Program-made: the position numbers and the translations under genes
Assembly (NCBI GenBank): GCA_945903465.1
Contig: CAMDOF010000001.1
Coordinates: 62,001 to 126,000 of the forward strand
Reading direction: 5' to 3'
DNA from: Opitutus sp. GAS368
GTDB taxonomy: Bacteria > Verrucomicrobiota > Verrucomicrobiia > Opitutales > Opitutaceae
DNA length: 64,000 nucleotides
Notes under the pieces: generated by a model
The model's database searches: none
What the model saw: the letters and a program-made list of their open reading frames with translations, nothing else
Told to the model about the DNA's origin: nothing
In this document: positions 1 through 8,387 of the stretch, piece by piece
Layout: each line of letters begins with the position of its first letter
How positions within the stretch are numbered: position 1 is the stretch's first letter

Positions 1-515
1 TCAGCGGTCAACCCACGGTCGCCCGTCCCTTCGTCATCCTCGGTCGCGAGCGCAACGACGTCCTCGCCCGCCCCGGCTCACCGGCTGGTCTTGGCTATCC
101 CACACGGGCGATTCGGTCCGGCAATTTTTTCTTTGTGCAAAACTTTACGCCGGATCGCTGGCCTTGCGGCAACCCCGAACTCGGAGCTAAAGACACCGAT
201 GCCAGCCCTTCCAAAACCTTCGTGACAGCTCTCGGTGAATTCAGTCCCTTCTGGCAACACGCCTTCGGGCGAAGGCCGAGCGAACAATTATTTGATCTGA
301 CGAGCGACCCCGACTGCGTGCAGAATCTCGCGGCTGATCCCGTCCACCAATCTGCTCTCAACACGCTGCGGGCCACTCTCCGTGCGGAACTTCAGCGCCA
401 AAAGGACCCACGAATTCTCGGCCAAGGTGAAATCTTCGACCAGTACCTTTCCCCTCGAGTCGACGCCTCCACCAGCGCATCCGTGCGGAAGGCCAACCGA
501 AAAGCCAAACTCTAA
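1..515 (+). CDS. Sulfatase, C-terminal part (5' end outside window)
   Basis: The reading frame is open from position 3 to the stop at 513-515, so the gene begins upstream of the window. The visible 170 residues match the C-terminal subdomain of secreted sulfatases (alkaline-phosphatase superfamily). A GRER motif is followed by YPTRAIRSGNFFFVQNF and DRWP, the usual 'your assets at your residence' segment where these enzymes pack the small beta-sheet. The end has the family's DPRILGQGEIFDQY pattern. The catalytic formylglycine motif lies upstream and cannot be checked. A second, complete sulfatase starts 114 bases downstream on the same strand, so the two may act on the same sulfated glycan. 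The sulfatase assignment is firm; the substrate is unknown. Confidence 0.85.
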   Translation, partial: SGQPTVARPFVILGRERNDVLARPGSPAGLGYPTRAIRSGNFFFVQNFTPDRWPCGNPELGAKDTDASPSKTFVTALGEFSPFWQHAFGRRPSEQLFDLTSDPDCVQNLAADPVHQSALNTLRATLRAELQRQKDPRILGQGEIFDQYLSPRVDASTSASVRKANRKAKL

Positions 516-536
516 CCGTGCGGTGTACCCGCGCGG
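516..536 (+). terminator. Weak hairpin after first sulfatase
   Basis: Arms CCGTGCGG (516-523) and CCGCGCGG (529-536) can form an 8-bp stem with one G-U pair and a 5-base loop directly after the stop codon. It is followed only by CCCTTCTT, not a true U-run, so termination is a guess. Confidence 0.3.
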
Positions 537-629
537 CCCTTCTTGATCGGCTACTATTTACCCAACATCGCCGTTCGCTCAGTCCCCTTCTTTTCTCGGA
601 ATACCCAAGGCCCAAAAAAATAAAACCGC

Positions 630-2063
630 ATGCCTAGTTATTTGTTCACCGTCGCCACCTTTTGCCTCGGATTTCTTCCTACGCTCCATGCGGCCACGCC
701 CGCTCAACCCAACATCGTCCTCATGATGGCCGATGATCAGGGCTGGGGCGAAACCGGCTACAACGGTCACCCCCACGTCCAGACCCCCGTGCTCGACGAA
801 ATGGCGCGCACCGCACTCCGACTTGATCGTTTTTACGCCGCCTCCCCCGTTTGCTCCCCCACCCGCGCCAGCGTCATGACCGGCCGCCACGCGAATCGCT
901 CCGGCGCCTTCGCCCCCAATTGGTCCACCCGCCCTGAGGAAATCACCCTCGCGCAAATCTTGAAAACCGCCGGTTACCGCACAGGCCATTTCGGTAAATG
1001 GCACCTCGGCGCCGTTAAGAGAGACTCCCCACTCAACCCTCAGCGCCTCGGTTTCGACGAGTATCTCTCGCATGACAACTTCTTCGAAATGAATCCTCCC
1101 CTCAGCCGCAACGGGGCCCCGCCCGAAATCTTCCGAGGCGAGAGCTCCGAGGTGGTTGTCGCGGAGGCCCTCAGCTTCGCCCGCAAAGTCCGCGCCGAAA
1201 ACAAACCGTTTTTCCTCGTGGTTTGGTTCGGATCGCCCCACGGGCCCTACTCGGGTACACCGGCGGATCTCGCCCTCTACCCGCGCGTCCCCAAAGAAGA
1301 AATGCGCGCTCGCTTTGCCGAAATTACCGCGATGGATCGGGCGATCGGTACCTTTCGCGCCGAGCTACGGCGCCTCGGCGTCGCCGACCAAACTCTGCTT
1401 TGGTTCAATTCCGACAATGGCATCCCCATCGCCGACGAAGCCGATTCGTTCAACGGCGGCTGGCGGGGGCGCAAGGGCGAAGTTTACGAGGGCGGTCTCC
1501 GCGTGCCTGCCATCATCGAATGGCCGGCCGTAATTACAGCTCCCCGTACTTCGAACGTCGCCTGCGTCACTTCGGATATCTTGCCGACCGTGCTCGACTT
1601 CCTCGGACTCACACATCCCTCGCCCACGCGCCCCCTTGACGGCATCAGCCTGCGCCCGCTGATCGGCGCCGGTACAATGCTGGCGCGCCCTACACCGATC
1701 GGCTTCTGGCGTTATAATTCGCAGGGTGAAAACAAAAATGCTCGCTGGGTCGCCGAGGATCTTTCCCGTGGCACCACTCCCACCACCAAACAGGCCAACA
1801 TTCTCTTCAACAATTTCAAACATCCCATCGCCAAAACGAAGGACTTCGGCGGTCACGCCGCTTGGACCGAAAATCGCTACAAACTCGTTACCGGCCAAGG
1901 CCGCAAAGGACCGCCGACCACCGAACTTTTCGACCTCAGCATCGATCCGAAGGAAACGCGGGACATTGCCGCGCAAAACCCCGAGATCGTGAAACGCCTG
2001 CAAACCGACCTCACCTCATGGCAACGCTCCGTCGAGCGTAGCCTCAGCGGTGCCGATTACTAA
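630..2063 (+). CDS. Secreted type I (formylglycine) sulfatase
   Basis: This 477-residue arylsulfatase-family enzyme should hydrolyse sulfate esters, probably on polysaccharide, in the periplasm or outside the cell. Residues 1-21 form a signal peptide ending in LHA. The metal-binding start ADDQGWG lies at 34-40. The formylglycine motif C-S-P-T-R is at 75-79, with Cys75 the residue that would be converted, followed by MTGRH. The HFGKWHLG motif and SPHGPY are also present. The C-terminal part (about 390-477) has the usual KLVTG and ELFDLSIDPKE segments. The length is typical. It lies 114 bases after another sulfatase on the same strand, which suggests a sulfated-glycan locus. Maturation needs a formylglycine-generating or anaerobic maturase enzyme, which is not in this window. 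The start is the first ATG before the signal peptide; no Shine-Dalgarno is visible. Confidence 0.93.
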   Translation: MPSYLFTVATFCLGFLPTLHAATPAQPNIVLMMADDQGWGETGYNGHPHVQTPVLDEMARTALRLDRFYAASPVCSPTRASVMTGRHANRSGAFAPNWSTRPEEITLAQILKTAGYRTGHFGKWHLGAVKRDSPLNPQRLGFDEYLSHDNFFEMNPPLSRNGAPPEIFRGESSEVVVAEALSFARKVRAENKPFFLVVWFGSPHGPYSGTPADLALYPRVPKEEMRARFAEITAMDRAIGTFRAELRRLGVADQTLLWFNSDNGIPIADEADSFNGGWRGRKGEVYEGGLRVPAIIEWPAVITAPRTSNVACVTSDILPTVLDFLGLTHPSPTRPLDGISLRPLIGAGTMLARPTPIGFWRYNSQGENKNARWVAEDLSRGTTPTTKQANILFNNFKHPIAKTKDFGGHAAWTENRYKLVTGQGRKGPPTTELFDLSIDPKETRDIAAQNPEIVKRLQTDLTSWQRSVERSLSGADY

Positions 2064-2599
2064 ACGTTCGCTCAAAATAGATGTCGCGCAAAATAAGCGC
2101 CCATCCGCCGGGGGTTAAAACAGCTGCACCGCGCGCCGACCAATCATCCCCTCTATTTTAGAAACACGCGAAACCGCCGTCCCCAATGGAGAGGACGCCA
2201 GCCAGCTGGCAACGTGCACCCGCCCACGCCATTCGAAGCGGGTGCGGCCAATTCCCCCCACCGTCTACCCATGCCTTTTGATTTATAGACTTTGGCTTCT
2301 GAGGTGGCATGGGCATCCCGCCCGTGGCTGGAGTTCAAATTTAGACAGCGAAGGGTGTAATACCACAGCCTGATAAATCCGAGACTTCAGCTTCCCTGGT
2401 GACACCCACATCTTCCCCTTGAGCGAAGGGCCCAATTTCACCAGCGATTGGCATAAAAGCGATCGCCTCCGACTTTGATTGCACAAGCAGTGCGAGCTCC
2501 CGCGCGTGCGTGCAACCTCGTACGCTGGCGCTCGCGGGTCCAGAAAGTTTCAAGCGGCCGGCGCCGTGGCGACAACGCCGTGCGCACCGCGGGATCCCA
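2064..2599. other. Intergenic region between convergent genes
   Basis: This stretch separates the sulfatase (+) from the alpha/beta-hydrolase (-). No convincing gene is seen; the ORFs in it are low-complexity shadows. It holds a perfect 10-bp palindrome GCCAGCTGGC (2201-2210) and a REP-like stem-loop (2308-2326), described separately. No clear intrinsic terminator was found for either flanking gene. Confidence 0.6.
2308..2326. repeat. REP-like stem-loop, possible interspersed repeat
   Basis: CATGGGC (2308-2314) pairs with GCCCGTG (2320-2326) around the loop ATCCC, giving a 7-bp stem with one G-U pair. Read on the minus strand, the sequence encodes the peptide HGRDAHAT. From memory, that string recurs in spurious ORFs of many Verrucomicrobia genomes, so this may be one copy of a genome-wide repeat. 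Only one copy is present in this window, so repetition cannot be shown here. Confidence 0.4.
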
Positions 2600-3535
2600 T
2601 CACGGCAATTTTTCCAACCAAGTTAAAAACGCTTCTTTCCAGCGTCCCGATTCGGCATCTCGGCCGAGCCCGAAGCCGTGACCGCCAGTTTCCACGATCA
2701 ACACTTCCGCAGGTACGCTGGACGTTTTCAGCGCCGCGGCAAACACCTCACTATTCTCCTTCGGTACGCCTTTATCGTCGTTGGCGTGGACGAAAAAATA
2801 CGGAGGCATTCCCCGCCGCGCCCGGCGTTCAAGTGAATATTCGGCCATGCGCAGCGGTGGGGGATTCGCACCCAGCAGGTTGGTCCGCGAGCCCTTGTGG
2901 GCGTGGGGACCTTCCATGCAAACAACGGGGTAAAGGAGGCACACAAAATCCGGTCGCGAGCCGTCCGCGGCATCTCCCAATACCCCGACGCTCCCTGCCA
3001 GATGCCCACCGGCCGAGCCACCCGCGATCCCGATGCGCGCCGGATTGAGCGACCACTCGCCCGCCCGTCCGCGCAACAGACGCACCGCCGCCAACGCGTC
3101 CTGCTGGCTGTGCGGCAGACCGTCCGGCGTTTTCTCTCCATCTGGCAAGCGGTACTTCAACACCGCAACAGTGATGCCCCGCGCCGAAAAATACCGCGCA
3201 ATGGCATGACCCTCAATATCGATCGCGATCCCACTGTATCCACCTCCTGGACACATAATAAACGCCGCCCCGAGGTAACCCACTTTCGCCGGATGATAAA
3301 CCGTCACCGTCGGCACACTCACGCTCCGCACTGAGCGATTAAACCCCCGCTCGTCGAGATTCGTGTGCCGATAAACGACTTCCTCTGTCGTCGGGCGCGT
3401 GCTCGCCGGCAGAGGTAAACGAAGGGGAATCTCTTCGATGGTTTGCGCGTTCGTCGGGCGATCCAGGGAGATGACAACCAACAACATTCCGCTACTCGCG
3501 AAACGGCCAATGAGAGATCTGTGGGCAAATTTCAT
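2600..3535 (-). CDS. Secreted alpha/beta-hydrolase, acetyl-xylan-esterase-like
   Basis: This 311-residue serine hydrolase resembles the BD-FAE / acetyl esterase (Aes-like) group that removes acetyl or other acyl groups from carbohydrates. An N-terminal hydrophobic segment (about 14-30) fits a signal peptide. The oxyanion-hole motif CPGGGY is at 95-100, the nucleophile elbow GGSAGG at 172-177 with Ser174, the acid residue within HANDD (Asp253 or Asp254), and His286 in GGHGFG, so the triad is complete. The start codon overlaps the stop of the upstream DUF3748 gene by 4 bases (ATGA), so the two are probably translationally coupled. As last gene of a seven-gene minus-strand run it could deacylate the glycan or sugar taken up by that locus. 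The exact substrate is unknown. Confidence 0.85.
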   Translation of the reverse strand: MKFAHRSLIGRFASSGMLLVVISLDRPTNAQTIEEIPLRLPLPASTRPTTEEVVYRHTNLDERGFNRSVRSVSVPTVTVYHPAKVGYLGAAFIMCPGGGYSGIAIDIEGHAIARYFSARGITVAVLKYRLPDGEKTPDGLPHSQQDALAAVRLLRGRAGEWSLNPARIGIAGGSAGGHLAGSVGVLGDAADGSRPDFVCLLYPVVCMEGPHAHKGSRTNLLGANPPPLRMAEYSLERRARRGMPPYFFVHANDDKGVPKENSEVFAAALKTSSVPAEVLIVETGGHGFGLGRDAESGRWKEAFLTWLEKLP

Positions 3536-4890
3536 AACCAGGGGACGGCAACGACAAAAATTTGAGGGAAACTACCTTCCTCGCCGCGAACGTTCCTCAT
3601 AAACGCGAGTGAGCTTCCGTCAGGGGAAAATACGCAGGCTAACGGGAGCGGTGCGGCGGCGTCCGGGCTCCGGGGCGTCAAGGCCACGGCCCGGCCGTTC
3701 GCGAGCTCGGTCAAAAACACCTGATTATCCCGGATGTGCGCCAACCATCTGCCGTCCGGGCTCCACGTAAACGCCGAGGTTATCCCCGTATTCTCGCGCG
3801 TGACCTGACGAGGCGCGCCCCCCGCGGGGGCGATCGTCCACAGCTGCACGACTCCGACATCGTCCTTCATCAGAAAGGCAATCTGCCCACCGTCCGGCGA
3901 GGCTCGCACCCAGTGACGTGGCGTCGTCGCCGCTCCCCGAAATCGCCGTTCCTCGGTGAACGTCAGTCGCCGTTGCACGAGGCCCGCGGGGGGCGCGGGG
4001 CGGCGGGTCAACGTGCCTTCAAGGGGCTTTCCGCCCGCAGTCTTAAGGTCTTCAGGAAGATCCGCGATGAACACCTCCGCGTGCTCACGGCCATCCCGCG
4101 CGATGACGTTGCCCAAGAAAGCCAAACGACGACGACCGTCACCGCCGACCAGCCAGCCCTCCTCGTAGGCCCGATTAATCTCGTCGGACCCGGGACGTGG
4201 GTGATTCACCGTGTGCGTGACCACCACAGAAAAAAATTCGCCGTCGTGGCTGCGCGGATGCCCACGGGCGACGCGGACACCATCAGCGCGCGGCGCGGGC
4301 ACTGAAACCGCAATATTCCGCTGATTAAAATCGCGATCGCCGTCATCACGGCTCGCCGGGCCGAGTCGCGCGAGAACTTCGTCTTCATACGTGTTGCTCA
4401 CCCACCCACCATCGGGACTGAAGACGTGTACGTGCGAACCTCCGCGCAGCGCACCGGGCGTGAACGGCGGGGCGTAGTTCATCGCATCAAGCGGTTTGGC
4501 GGCGCCGCGCGGCCGCACATCGACCGTGACACCACGACGACGCGTTGTCCCATAACCCCACTCCGCCGTCGGCCGCTCCGGACCAAGAATAAATACCACT
4601 TTCGAATCGCGCGGGTGATACGTCACCACCCCGCAAGCCGCCCCGTTAATTGATTCGTAAATCACCTCGGTTTTCCCCGTCGCGACCTCGACTTGCTCAA
4701 TCCGCGTACCCGCAAAAACCGTATCGGCCGATCGCACATCGTAAACAATCCACTGACTGTCCGGCGACCACACGTTGATATTGGTCAGCACATGGCCGTA
4801 TGGGGCGTGCGTGATCTGACGCTCAAGTGGCACCGCCCGCAGCCCGCACGTGGCGAAAGGCAAAACCATGGCCACAGTTAAGCGGGACAT
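3532..4890 (-). CDS. DUF3748 (YidR-like) beta-propeller protein
   Basis: This 452-residue protein starts with a short hydrophobic signal-like segment (1-18) and the motif GHVLTNINVWSPDSQWIVYD at about 33-52, characteristic of the DUF3748 family (Escherichia coli YidR is a member). The rest consists of TolB/WD40-type blades, each with the pattern 'W/FSPDG.W/LA', for example FSPDGGW, ASPDGGQIAFL, WSPDGRWLAHI and FSPDGSSLAFM. It therefore folds as a beta-propeller, probably in the periplasm. The function is not established; I do not assign a catalytic role. It lies 27 bases after the sialidase-like gene and overlaps the esterase gene by 4 bases, so it belongs to the same transcription unit. The family call is from motif memory, not a search. 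Confidence 0.75.
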   Translation of the reverse strand: MSRLTVAMVLPFATCGLRAVPLERQITHAPYGHVLTNINVWSPDSQWIVYDVRSADTVFAGTRIEQVEVATGKTEVIYESINGAACGVVTYHPRDSKVVFILGPERPTAEWGYGTTRRRGVTVDVRPRGAAKPLDAMNYAPPFTPGALRGGSHVHVFSPDGGWVSNTYEDEVLARLGPASRDDGDRDFNQRNIAVSVPAPRADGVRVARGHPRSHDGEFFSVVVTHTVNHPRPGSDEINRAYEEGWLVGGDGRRRLAFLGNVIARDGREHAEVFIADLPEDLKTAGGKPLEGTLTRRPAPPAGLVQRRLTFTEERRFRGAATTPRHWVRASPDGGQIAFLMKDDVGVVQLWTIAPAGGAPRQVTRENTGITSAFTWSPDGRWLAHIRDNQVFLTELANGRAVALTPRSPDAAAPLPLACVFSPDGSSLAFMRNVRGEEGSFPQIFVVAVPWL

Positions 4891-4917
4891 ACCTGAGCGG
4901 GACCGACAGGCGCCGCC

Positions 4918-5997
4918 CTAGTGTTTAGCAGAAACCAACTTAACCGCATCGAGGACCGCGTGGCGCACGCGTTGTCGTTTCCACGTGTAGGTTATATGCA
5001 CCCGCCCATCACTCGTCTGCACGATCGCCGGATAGGAATACTCGCCAGGCTCATCCTCGAGCGTGACCACGTCCTGCCAATCGCGGCCGTCACGGGATAT
5101 CGCCACTTTCAGCGGGGTGCGCCCGCGGGTCACCGGATTATAAACGATCAGATGACGGCCATCCTTGAGCGTGACCGCGTCCGTACCTGAATTCGGATTA
5201 GGCAAACCATCAATCAACGCCATCGTCCCCCAAGTCCGACCGGAATCGTTCGACGAAATCGTAAACACCTTGCCCTGGCGCGTGCGGCCGACGGCTTGGA
5301 GTTTCTCGCCACCCAGACGATCATGAAACAAAATGCTTGGCTGAATCGCCCCCACCGCGACGCCATCGTTGAAGAACGGCGTCTTCGCCCAGGTCGCGCC
5401 ACCGTCACTGCTGCGCTCAAAATACACACGCCACTTACTGGGCCGCTCGTCAGTCTCATCGCTGGTTGGCGAAAGAATCGTGCCGTCCGCGAGCTGGACG
5501 GGTTTATTTTTAATCGGACCAAAAATGCCATCAGGCAACCGGCGAGCGGCACCCCACGTCTTGCCCCCGTCCGTCGACGTGCGGAGCTCTCCCCACCATG
5601 TTTGCGGAGTAGGGCCGACTTTGTAGAAGAGCATCAGCGGGGAAGGCCCCTTTGGCTGAAAGAGAACCGGATTCCAGGTTGGCTGCCGCTTACCCGCCGC
5701 TTGCACGCCGTTAGCCACCTCAACGCTGGCCGTCCAAGCCCGCTTCGATGCATCGTAGTGCGAAACCCAGATGCCGACATCTGGATTTTTTTCCGCCGTT
5801 CCGCCAAACCACGCCGCGACGAGTCCACCCTGAGCCGTCTCCACAATCGTCGAAGCGTGGCAGGAGGGATAGGACGCTTTTTCGTAGATAAACTCGTGCG
5901 TGATGAGGGCCGGCGAAGTGGCGGCGCGAGCGGTCAAAATACCGGCGAGGGCGAGGCCAGCGCCAAGGCGGCAGAATCGGGAGCGGTGAGTTTTCAT
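4918..5997 (-). CDS. Secreted BNR-repeat sialidase-like protein
   Basis: This 359-residue exported protein has a signal peptide (1-26, ending ARAA) and a six-bladed BNR propeller. Asp-box motifs are visible as STDGGKTWG (141-149), SSDGGATWA (196-204), SNDSGRTWG (249-257) and a degenerate SRDGRDW near 301. This is the architecture of BNR_2 / exo-alpha-sialidase-like proteins. I do not see the classical (F/Y)RIP motif of GH33 sialidases; the corresponding N-terminal part reads SCHASTI, so true sialidase chemistry is uncertain. Its neighbours are a DapA/NanA-type aldolase and an MFS carrier, which fits release, import and cleavage of a sugar acid. It sits 51 bases downstream of the MFS gene in the same direction. 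Confidence 0.8.
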   Translation of the reverse strand: MKTHRSRFCRLGAGLALAGILTARAATSPALITHEFIYEKASYPSCHASTIVETAQGGLVAAWFGGTAEKNPDVGIWVSHYDASKRAWTASVEVANGVQAAGKRQPTWNPVLFQPKGPSPLMLFYKVGPTPQTWWGELRTSTDGGKTWGAARRLPDGIFGPIKNKPVQLADGTILSPTSDETDERPSKWRVYFERSSDGGATWAKTPFFNDGVAVGAIQPSILFHDRLGGEKLQAVGRTRQGKVFTISSNDSGRTWGTMALIDGLPNPNSGTDAVTLKDGRHLIVYNPVTRGRTPLKVAISRDGRDWQDVVTLEDEPGEYSYPAIVQTSDGRVHITYTWKRQRVRHAVLDAVKLVSAKH

Positions 5998-6048
5998 ATG
6001 GGTAAAAAATTGATCGATGACGCGATCGCGAGGCGTGAGGTGGTAAAT

Positions 6049-7308
6049 TTAAGCTGAATCTGGCTTGAGCGCCGGAGATTTTTCTTCCTGCGGATTGATC
6101 CGCATCACCACGAAAATGGAGAACAGGGCGATACCGGCAAACGTTCCAAAAATCAAATTGAGCGGCACGTGGCGATCCCGCAGAGCACCGAACGCCCAGT
6201 CACCGAAACCGCCGCAACTGATACTCACAAGATTCATCACGCCATAACCCGTGGCGCGCAGTTCCGGTCGCACGATCTGACAAAGAATCGGCATATTATT
6301 ACAGTCAAAGAAGCCCCAGCCGAGGCCGAAGATGATCAATCCAATGATGGCGATGGTCAAGGTATCAGCGTTACCCACGCCAAAGAGAGCGGGCAAGAAT
6401 AACGCCATTCCGATGGCGCTCGCATAAATGCGCCCGCGCGAGGTGCGCTGCATCCAACGATCCGCCAACGTACCTCCGATCACTACGCCGACTAAGGAGG
6501 CCAGTTGTACGTACAGAATCGCGCTCAACCCTGCCTTGCCCTGACCCAAGTTAAACTTCTCCCGGAGAATTTCGGGCATCCAATCCCGCACGACCCAGCC
6601 CGCAATCGCGGGGAGCGTAAAGTAAAGCACCAGCAAAAGAAAATTGCGGTTCGTCAGCAGTCCGCGAATCACTCCACCCTTTTCGGTCCGCTCACTCGCG
6701 TCGGCGGCCGAGATCTCGACCGGCGCTGGGTTACGCAACAATGCGAGTAGCGGCAGCGCGTAAATCACCCCGATCATGCCACACGTCGAAAAGGCCCACC
6801 GCCACCCAAAGTCGGACGAATCCGCCACGTAACCCGCAAATCCTCCGAGCATCTGCCCCATGTAGATACCCGTCTGATGCACGCCGACGGCCCGCGACCG
6901 CGTCGCGCTCGGATGAAAGTCGGCAATCAACGCCAAGGCCGCCGGGATATAAAACGCCTCGCTCACTCCCATCAGTGCACGCGCCGTGATCAGTTCGTTG
7001 AAGGATGTCACATGCCCGGTCCACCACGTCACCAGCGACCAGACAAATAAACTCGCGACGATCACATAACGGCGTCCCAACCGGTCGGCCACGTAACCCG
7101 CAAACGGGCTCAAAAAAGCGTAGGTCCACTTGAAACACCCCAGCACTAATCCCCAATCCGCCTTGTTCGCGATGGTCGGAATATCGCCGACCATCGAGGC
7201 CTTCATCGTCGCGAGCATCTGCCGATCGAGATAATTCAGCAGCGCCACCGGAAAGAGCAGCGCGACAACAAACCAAGCATAGCGAAGAGCGGTGGCGGGA
7301 GGGGGCAT
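6049..7308 (-). CDS. MFS transporter, anion:cation symporter-like
   Basis: This 419-residue inner-membrane carrier has about 12 hydrophobic segments. The LNYLDRQMLA motif after the first helix and GYVADRLGRRYVIV after the second-to-third helix (MFS motif A) place it in the major facilitator superfamily, closest to the ACS family that moves hexuronates, sialic acid and similar acids. The frame is open further upstream to 7554, but those extra residues are basic, non-hydrophobic and overlap the DapA-like gene, so the ATG at 7306-7308 just before the first membrane helix was chosen. No Shine-Dalgarno is visible. It lies 67 bases after the lyase gene and is the likely inner-membrane step of the locus. 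Substrate is inferred from context only. Confidence 0.88.
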   Translation of the reverse strand: MPPPATALRYAWFVVALLFPVALLNYLDRQMLATMKASMVGDIPTIANKADWGLVLGCFKWTYAFLSPFAGYVADRLGRRYVIVASLFVWSLVTWWTGHVTSFNELITARALMGVSEAFYIPAALALIADFHPSATRSRAVGVHQTGIYMGQMLGGFAGYVADSSDFGWRWAFSTCGMIGVIYALPLLALLRNPAPVEISAADASERTEKGGVIRGLLTNRNFLLLVLYFTLPAIAGWVVRDWMPEILREKFNLGQGKAGLSAILYVQLASLVGVVIGGTLADRWMQRTSRGRIYASAIGMALFLPALFGVGNADTLTIAIIGLIIFGLGWGFFDCNNMPILCQIVRPELRATGYGVMNLVSISCGGFGDWAFGALRDRHVPLNLIFGTFAGIALFSIFVVMRINPQEEKSPALKPDSA

Positions 7309-7375
7309 GGTGGAATTTCTGCAGGTTAAACGGACGATGTCCATCGGATCTCCGTCGGCCGCCGCGATCTTGATT

Positions 7376-8302
7376 TCAGCTGACCAAGGGACCGAGGGCG
7401 AGTCCCCATTGCTCAAAAAGCGCCCGCAGCTCGGCTTCAATCTTGACCGAAAGTGCCTGTGATTTTGGCGAGAGGATTGATTTGGACACACCCGGAGCGA
7501 AGCCCCGCGCCGCCAGGCCCGCCGCGACATTGGGCGGAAATGCGAGCTGATCAATCACCACTCCAAGCTGCACCATGCGCGTCGCGGAAACGGCCGCGTC
7601 CGCGGCACGACCCGCCACTGAGCAACGGTGGATATCCACCATCAGCTCCGGCACAATATTAACCAGCCCACCCGTACATCCAGCGGCACCGAGTGCGAAA
7701 ACCTCTGTCAGCCGGGTATCTGAACCGGACATAACGGCGAAGTTTTTCTCGCGGCCCAAAGCGATCAGGTCGCGGTGATAAGCGAACTCGCCGCCACTTT
7801 GCTTGATCGCGCACATCGGCGCGCGATCGGCAAATTCCGCGATCGTCTCGAGGTCGAGACGCTTGCCACAGAGTTCGGGGAAATTGTAGAGCATGACCGG
7901 CAGGTCGACCGCCTCCGCCACATGCAGGAAATAAGCGAGGATGTCGCGCTGCGCCATCGGAAAGAAAATGGGTGGCATCAAAGCCACTGCGGGCAAACCG
8001 AGCGTTTTGGCGAGACGGCCCAGCGCAATCGCGGTCCTCGCCTGAATGTCTGTGATGTTGGCGATTACCGGCAGCGGAGCCGCGCACTCCGCTACTGCCA
8101 CCAGAGCGTTCTCCCGTTCACGGAGCGAGAAATGGGGGAACTCACCCGTGCTGCCGAGGCCGAGGATACCGCTAATTCCCGCCCGCCTTTCAAAGGCGAT
8201 ATGCGCGGCGAGGCCGGCGCGGTCAAGCTGACCGGAGGCATCCGTGGGAATCCATTGAGCGGAGTAAATTCCGCTGGGACGATAGGGAGGAGCAAACGAC
8301 AT
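7376..8302 (-). CDS. DapA/NanA family aldolase or lyase
   Basis: This 308-residue TIM-barrel enzyme belongs to the dihydrodipicolinate synthase / N-acetylneuraminate lyase superfamily, which forms a Schiff base with pyruvate or a keto acid. The substrate-carboxylate motif GSTGEF is at 50-55, the catalytic tyrosine in MLYNFPE (Tyr139) and the Schiff-base lysine in CAIKQSGG (Lys167). The frame opens 14 codons earlier with TTG at 8344, but the ATG at 8300-8302 gives the normal family N-terminus. Location between an MFS carrier and the rest of a glycan-uptake run argues for sugar-acid catabolism (sialic acid or another keto-deoxy acid) rather than lysine synthesis. Which substrate it uses cannot be read from sequence. 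Confidence 0.87.
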   Translation of the reverse strand: MSFAPPYRPSGIYSAQWIPTDASGQLDRAGLAAHIAFERRAGISGILGLGSTGEFPHFSLRERENALVAVAECAAPLPVIANITDIQARTAIALGRLAKTLGLPAVALMPPIFFPMAQRDILAYFLHVAEAVDLPVMLYNFPELCGKRLDLETIAEFADRAPMCAIKQSGGEFAYHRDLIALGREKNFAVMSGSDTRLTEVFALGAAGCTGGLVNIVPELMVDIHRCSVAGRAADAAVSATRMVQLGVVIDQLAFPPNVAAGLAARGFAPGVSKSILSPKSQALSVKIEAELRALFEQWGLALGPLVS

Positions 8303-8387
8303 GGAGGAATTCGCAACGGGAAAGAACCCCAACGCTCGTTTCAATCGAAATTCAAAAGAAACGATGAGGGATAGACCCGATACCAGA

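Noticed and set aside
7309-7554. N-terminal extension of the MFS frame
   Set aside because: The extra residues are polar and basic, overlap the DapA-like gene and are absent from the family.
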